DNA from: Myoxocephalus aenaeus
Lineage: Eukaryota; Chordata; Actinopteri; Perciformes; Cottidae
Assembly: GCA_038501785.1 (NCBI GenBank)
Contig: JBAMJR010000190.1
Coordinates: forward strand, 507,001-571,000
Direction of reading: 5' to 3'
Length of the DNA: 64,000 bases
This document shows, one piece after another, positions 58,840 through 64,000 of this stretch (position 1 is its first letter; each line of letters opens with the position of its first letter). The position numbers and the translations under genes were made by a program. The notes below the pieces were generated by a model that made no database searches, was not told the origin of the DNA, and worked only from the letters and a program-made list of their open reading frames with translations.

Positions 58840-58905
58840 GTGAGTACAGCGGTCCTTTCACCTCTCACTCAGGCTTAACGCTGTCACACACACCTCGTCG
58901 CTCTG

Positions 58906-58946
<41 letters not shown>

Positions 58947-60160
58947 TCCGGCATGTACTTGCAGCACACGCAGTGACTCCCCGCACACTGACGCCTCCAC
59001 CGCTCAAGTGTCTTTGTCTTTCCCACAGAAGTGTTGGTGTGCAGTGTGTGTTTCTCTGCTTTGAGCTTTGTCTTCTATTTAGTGCGCAGAATGCAAAGAA
59101 AAACAATCTGGCAAAAGTGTGTTTTGTACTTTAGGATGTGAGCATTCCTCCTCTCACTCCCAAGCCTCAAGTCAACAGCATGTCTTCATGTTTCTTTGTT
59201 TGCCTCGGATGGAAATTCTCCCGGCGATAGACATGCAAGGTCAGCGGAGTGCTGCTGCTCCTGTGTTGTTGTTGGCAACGCGGCACGCTGGATCTCCACA
59301 TGAGGGGAGCGTCCCTGTTCTTATCTCCCATCTTAAACGCATAAGCTGCTATAAGCCAATGGAAGCCTGCGGGGTAGAGGGAAGAGGGAGGGAGGGACTT
59401 TCCTCTCAATGGCATCCCGAGCAATCCCCACTGCTTATTGTTTAGCGCTCGGCCGAGGGGGAGGTCTGCACGGGCGCCGCTATTCTTTTTTGATTATTAT
59501 GTTCCCGGTTCATCTCTGGCCGAGGCGATTTCCCCTATTTCCCTTCTCCCATTTCGAGAGCGGGGAGTATAATGTGATCGCGGGGAAGTGCAGACAGTGG
59601 ATCTGCTCAGAGGACACAGATTGCATTTCCCCCGGAGGAGGAGGAGGAGGAGGAGGAGGAGGAAGAGGAGGATGCTCGCGCTGTGTTGGAGCCACTTGTC
59701 ACGGGCTCCGCCGGTGATGCTGCTGGAGGTGTTTACGGCCACGCTCTCGTTTAAAGAGCTCCCATTGGCCCTGATGCCACCGCTGCAATCCAGGTTACAT
59801 TACTGCGAGGCCCGGGCTATCGCTCCGATGAGCAGACGTTGAAAATGAAAAGATATATATGTTAAACACCGTCGCTGTATATTAGATTTGTTGTTGGACT
59901 ACAAACTAGTGAGAACTACGGCTCGAGCATCTTTATGACCACAGGAACTGTTTGTGCTTCAGGTGGGAATCCTCATTTAGGGATGTTTTGTCCCGTTTGT
60001 CTTTATAATTCAAATGTTTCTGTTCTGGCCGTATTTAGCCGCTTTCTCAGCTTTCTGAGCGAGGGCCCGACCCCGACTGGTGGAAACGTGACGTGACGCG
60101 TCGGAGGCTCTGGAGGCCCCAAATAAAACAAGTGAATGAAAAGCTGGAGCCTCGTGGTTT
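58840..60160. other. Intergenic or first intron
   Basis: (CA)n at 58909-58943 and (GGA)n at 59634-59670. 59400-59840 is GC-rich single-copy DNA. No coding exon supported. Confidence 0.4.
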
Positions 60161-60162
60161 AA

Positions 60163-60164
60163 AT

Positions 60165-60250
<86 letters not shown>
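60163..60250. repeat. (AC)n microsatellite
   Basis: About 44 AC units, the longest dinucleotide run in the window. Confidence 0.98.
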
Positions 60251-60253
<3 letters not shown>

Positions 60254-60297
60254 GTTACATCAAGGTAAACAAGACAATTATCTTCCCTCCTCTACAG

Positions 60298-61125
60298 ACG
60301 TCGTCTTCTTCTTCTTCTTCTTCTCCTCGTCGTCTTTGTCGTCATCTTTGTCGTCTTCTTCTTCTTCTTCTTCTCCTCCTCCTCCTCGTCGTCGTCGTCG
60401 TCTTCTTCTTCTTCTTCTCCTCCTCGTCGTCTTTGTCGTCGTCTTTGTCGTCTTCTTCTTCTTCTTCTTCTTCTTCTTCTCCTTCTTCTCCTCCTCCTCC
60501 TCCTCCTCCTCGTCGTCTTTGTCGTCGTCTTTGTCTTCTTCTTCTTCTTCTTCTCCTTCTTCTCCTCCTCCTCCTCCTCCTCCTCGTCGTCTTTGTCGTC
60601 GTCTTTGTCTTCTTCTTCTTCTTCTTCTTCTCCTTCTTCTCCTCCTCCTCCTCCTCCTCCTCGTCGTCTTTGTCGTCGTCTTTGTCTTCTTCTTCTTCTT
60701 CTTCTTCTCCTTCTTCTCCTCCTCCTCCTCCTCCTCCTCGTCTTCTTCTACTTCTTCTCCTCCTCCTCGTCGTCTTTGTCGTCGTCTTTGTCTTCTTCTT
60801 CTTCTTCTTCTTCTCCTTCTTCTTCTCCTCCTCCTCCTCCTCCTCGTCTTCTTCTACTTCTTCTCCTCCTCCTCGTCGTCTTTGTCGTCGTCTTTGTCTT
60901 CTTCTTCTTCTTCTTCTTCTCCTTCTTCTTCTTCTCCTCCTCCTCCTCCTCGTCGTCTTCTTCTTCTTCTTCTCCTCCTCCTCGTCGTCTTTGTCGTCGT
61001 CTTTGTCTTCTTCTTCTTCTTCTTCTTCTTCTTCTTCTCCTCCTCCTCGTCGTCTTTGTCTTCTTCTTCTTCTTCTTCTTCTTCTTCTTCTTCTTCTTCT
61101 TCTCCTCCTTCTTCTTCTCCTGGGT
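60298..61125. repeat. 830-bp polypyrimidine array
   Basis: TTC, TCC and GTC triplets in a higher-order pattern: GTCGTCTTTGTCGTCGTCTT followed by (TTC)n, TCC and (TCC)n, repeated about ten times with roughly 65-bp or longer period. Three frames stay open (350, 330 and 182 codons); all are artefacts. Confidence 0.97.
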
Positions 61126-62890
61126 TATTGGAGCGGGCTGATTAGTCGCAGCTGAAGTGATTCTCTGTCCTACATAAGGAAGTGAGACTCCACTGTCCGA
61201 ACCCTGTATCCACCATCAAAGCTACATCGCACACACACTAAAAAAAGTAATTTAAACTCTCTAACTTAATGCAACTTTCATTTTGGATATCGCCTGTGGC
61301 TTTCATGGAAAAAAAACCCGTCCTTTTAATTTAAATGCGAAGAAGAAGCCGCCCCGCTTCTGACTCGGTCTCTGACCGCCGGTTTTTAAACGTATCCGCT
61401 CCACGTCGTCCGTTTCATTGTTGGGGAAATAAATTGAAGGGGAGTTAATGGCCTTTTTAATGCCAGGAAACCTATTTAATTACGTGTGTCTCTCGCCGCG
61501 GAGCTCTAACCTCGGCGGCGTTGTTAATGTGCGAGTCTGTGATCTTTGCAGTTATTAAAGCGCTCGTGAAGGCCGGATGAGCCGCCGTGTTCCGTATTTA
61601 TGACTATCTGCCGGCTGTATCTGCACTTATTGATTAGATGGTTGGGAACCAGTCCCGATCATCAATGGAGATCCTCACGAGGCGAGGGCCCGGATCGTCT
61701 TTCCGCTCTCCCCGAAGGCTCAATTACACACACGAGGAGATGTGGTGGGGGTTCGGCTCCTGACAAGGTCGAATTATACACGTCTGCTTCAAATCATTTC
61801 GTGGAGCTATTCAGCCACATCTGAAAGTATAAAAGACTCATTCAGAGAATCAATAAATGTTCTTTAAATATTCAGATTCCTCCGCTGATTAAATTACGTC
61901 TACTGGAAGCGATGGTGATGTTTTTCACTTATTTTCTCCACCTGACTTTTTTGGGGGGGGCTGCCGGTAATTGCACATCTTGAATAGACGAGTGCCGGAA
62001 TTTATTAATTTGCCAGACTTACCCATTTAAACCACGTTGATTACAATTGCGGGATTTTTTTTTTAAACTTCAGATGTGTTTTTTTTCGGCCTCGACACAA
62101 ACGCGTCGCCAGGAGAGAAGTTGACGCTGTAATTGGTGCTTTGTGGAGCTGTTGGCTGTCGGCGGACAATGGGACACGCAGCTTATTCAAAAACACATGA
62201 ATGCCACAATTCAACGATGAAGGACATGTGTAGCTAAAATATTGAAGATTTTTCACTTGGTGGAGAGCCAAAAAGCAGAATTGATTTGTTGAGTGAGCCC
62301 TGAGAAGGACAACATATCCTCAGACAACGAGCCCTTTGTGGGGAAGACGGTGATTTGCAGGGCAAAGTGCTGCCGACACAATGGAGGAGGATTACTGTTG
62401 ACACCAATGAAAGGTTTTGGAAGAGATATATATATTTATATCAACAAAAACATTAGTTTGATCTCTTCTCTGGCTTCTACCTGCAGTCATATCCAATCCG
62501 TGCAGATAGTTTGGGTTTTATTGGTCTGGATTTCACCGCCACCGGCCCCAATACAATGGAGGTAAATGGACTTTTGGTGCTCAAAATATTGAAAAATGCA
62601 GCAATATTCTCTTCGATTTCTCTGAATTCAAATTCTCCAGACGACACAACAACAAAAAGCTGAAAGAAGAAGAAGTTCAGCAGAAGAACTAAACGAGTAA
62701 ACATGTGAAGTTACAAGGACATCAACAAGAAGGAAGAGCATTATGTAAGTCAAGGTTTTGAGTCTTCATCGGATCAATGGACCGACACTGTCGCTTCTCC
62801 GATCATCGTTCTGAAAGATACTGTATATGAGATGATATCATATTCATGCGTTTTCTTTATGTTTCTCACATTTAAAAAGCAGTTTTACCT
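61126..62890. other. Intergenic or intron
   Basis: No exon supported. 61430-61620 (GGGGAGTTAATGGCCTTTTT, GAGTCTGTGATCTTTGCAG) and 61840-62040 are repeat-free and AT-rich, candidate conserved elements. Confidence 0.35.
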
Positions 62891-62892
62891 GT

Positions 62893-63074
62893 TGGACAAA
62901 CTATTCGTGGACTGAAAACAAGATGTTTTTATCTTATTTCGGTCTCCACCACTCCGTAAAACGTTCTTACCTAAAAGAAGAGCAAACCTCTTCTTTTAGG
63001 TAAGAACATTTTAACATTTTACCAAAATAAGACAAAAACATCTTCTTTTCAGTCACGAATAGTTTCAACAAACT
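62893..63074. mobile_element. Fold-back (inverted-repeat) element
   Basis: Perfect 19-bp arms GTTCTTACCTAAAAGAAGA (62963-62981) and its complement (62989-63007) with a 7-nt loop. Pairing continues outward, imperfectly, to AACTATTCGTG (62899) and CACGAATAGTT (63054), including AAGATGTTTTTATCTTATTT against its counterpart. About 90-bp arms in total. Likely a MITE, with potential to make a long RNA hairpin. Confidence 0.85.
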
Positions 63075-63790
63075 AGAACAAGACGACTTTTTTACATCAC
63101 TTCCTGTTTGTCTCTTCTCCCGGTGAAGTAATAACTATGGTTTACTTTGATAAAAACTACAAGTTGTTATAGTAGTAGTATAGGTATGTATGTTGTTTAA
63201 CATATTAGCACATAGAAAGTTCCCAGAATCCTTTGCTAACTTTTTTTAAATGCCCACCAGCAATCAAAAACCAAGAAAATAAAACAAGGACATTTGAGAA
63301 GCTGGAAGCAGTGAATGTTTGCTTTACCGTTACTTGATTATGAGAATACTTGCAGATGACGATCATTTTTAATTGACTTATCAATTAGTTGGTTAATTGA
63401 TTGAGCAATAATGTGACAGACGAAGACATTTCTTTGTGGAAAGACGCGCCGTGTTCCCGCTCTCCTCCGTGGTTTAACGGGACGCAAACCTCAGAGCCCG
63501 GGCGAATAAACCCAAAGCGTCCGCAGGGCGAGCATCACTGGGGGTTTGCAGAGGAAGAAGAAACAAACTGCCTTTGTGTGAATTACCTTGTTAAAGATGT
63601 CCGGGTCAGAAACTGCGGATGTTTATTTAGTCCGTTTTATTAGTAAGTTTACGGCGGCCCTGGGTGGGCTTTCACCACTCAGTCGCTATTTAATCAGCCG
63701 CCGCCGCCAGCGCTCACCTTCATTACCTCTCCGTGTCATCCTCCACAGGGTCATGCAAAGTGTCATCAAATATTTATGATATTAATAACT
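63075..63790. other. Intergenic or intron
   Basis: No exon supported. 63600-63780 is GC-richer, repeat-free DNA. Confidence 0.35.
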
Positions 63791-63800
63791 GCCTTTAGGA

Positions 63801-63840
<40 letters not shown>

Positions 63841-63939
63841 ATAAATAAATCTGCTCTGCAAAGCACACGATTAAGAAGTCCATTCCATTTAATAAATGGG
63901 TGAAGGGGAAATAAAAGGACAGTCCTGGAGCGACGGGCG

Positions 63940-63980
<41 letters not shown>

Positions 63981-64000
63981 GGGGGGCGACACAAAACCAC
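63801..64000. repeat. (GA)n and (GT)n microsatellites at window end
   Basis: (GA)n at 63801-63838; (GT)n at 63942-63978 followed by a G run at 63977-63985. Confidence 0.95.

Noticed and set aside
60093..61145. Three long plus-strand frames (up to 350 codons) of Ser, Leu or Phe runs
   Set aside because: Translations of AC and TTC/TCC/GTC repeats; stop-free only because the repeat lacks stop triplets.
9900..64000. Coding exons of rbfox3 or cbx genes
   Set aside because: Looked for the RNA-recognition and chromodomain type sequences among open frames on both strands; none seen in this window.

Overview
The window is vertebrate genomic DNA, almost certainly from a teleost and probably a percomorph fish. 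The evidence is split genes with GT-AG introns, abundant (CA)n/(GT)n microsatellites, hAT-type elements, a tRNA-derived SINE, several minisatellites and LINE-tail fragments. No bacterial or viral genome organisation is visible.

Only one protein-coding gene can be supported. It is an enpp7-type ectonucleotide pyrophosphatase/phosphodiesterase (alkaline sphingomyelinase family) on the minus strand, in five exons between 9629 (start) and 1021 (stop). The joined reading frame is 466 codons. It has a signal peptide, all the metal-binding and nucleophile motifs of the NPP family, and a C-terminal membrane segment encoded by a short last exon at 1021-1148. Splice phases agree at all four junctions. 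Its introns hold a decayed hAT transposon, a 21-bp minisatellite, a SINE tail, a hAT-like non-autonomous element and a triplicated microsatellite-bearing unit.

From 9.9 kb to 64 kb no coding exon can be supported. This interval holds mobile-element remnants (tRNA-SINE at 10.9-11.14 kb, TIR element at 11.15-11.66 kb, hAT-like copy at 15.48-15.87 kb, LINE pieces at 16.7, 40.7, 46.1-46.5 and 47.3-47.8 kb) and long single-copy stretches. It also holds striking tandem arrays: a 73-bp minisatellite at 20.15, 34.2 and 42.8 kb, a 27-bp array at 44.8-45.25 kb, an 11-bp array at 53.1-54.2 kb, a long pyrimidine tract at 60.3-61.1 kb, and a GAA and a TTC array. A GC-rich stretch with a strong splice donor at 58839/58840 may be a non-coding first exon of a plus-strand gene further right. 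In human, RBFOX3 lies head-to-head with ENPP7, so rbfox3 is the natural guess; this is inference only.

The most interesting signal is the 73-bp minisatellite. Each unit carries a CTCF-core-like motif (CCACCAGGGGGCG or a near variant), giving 18 motifs in one orientation in three clusters across 23 kb. Other notable structures are a ~180-bp fold-back element at 62.9-63.07 kb, a nested hairpin at the head of the 11-bp array, two diverged duplications in non-coding DNA (35.8-36.65 kb; 31.2 against 33.0 kb), and a (GT)n tract that directly forms the exon 2 splice donor of enpp7.
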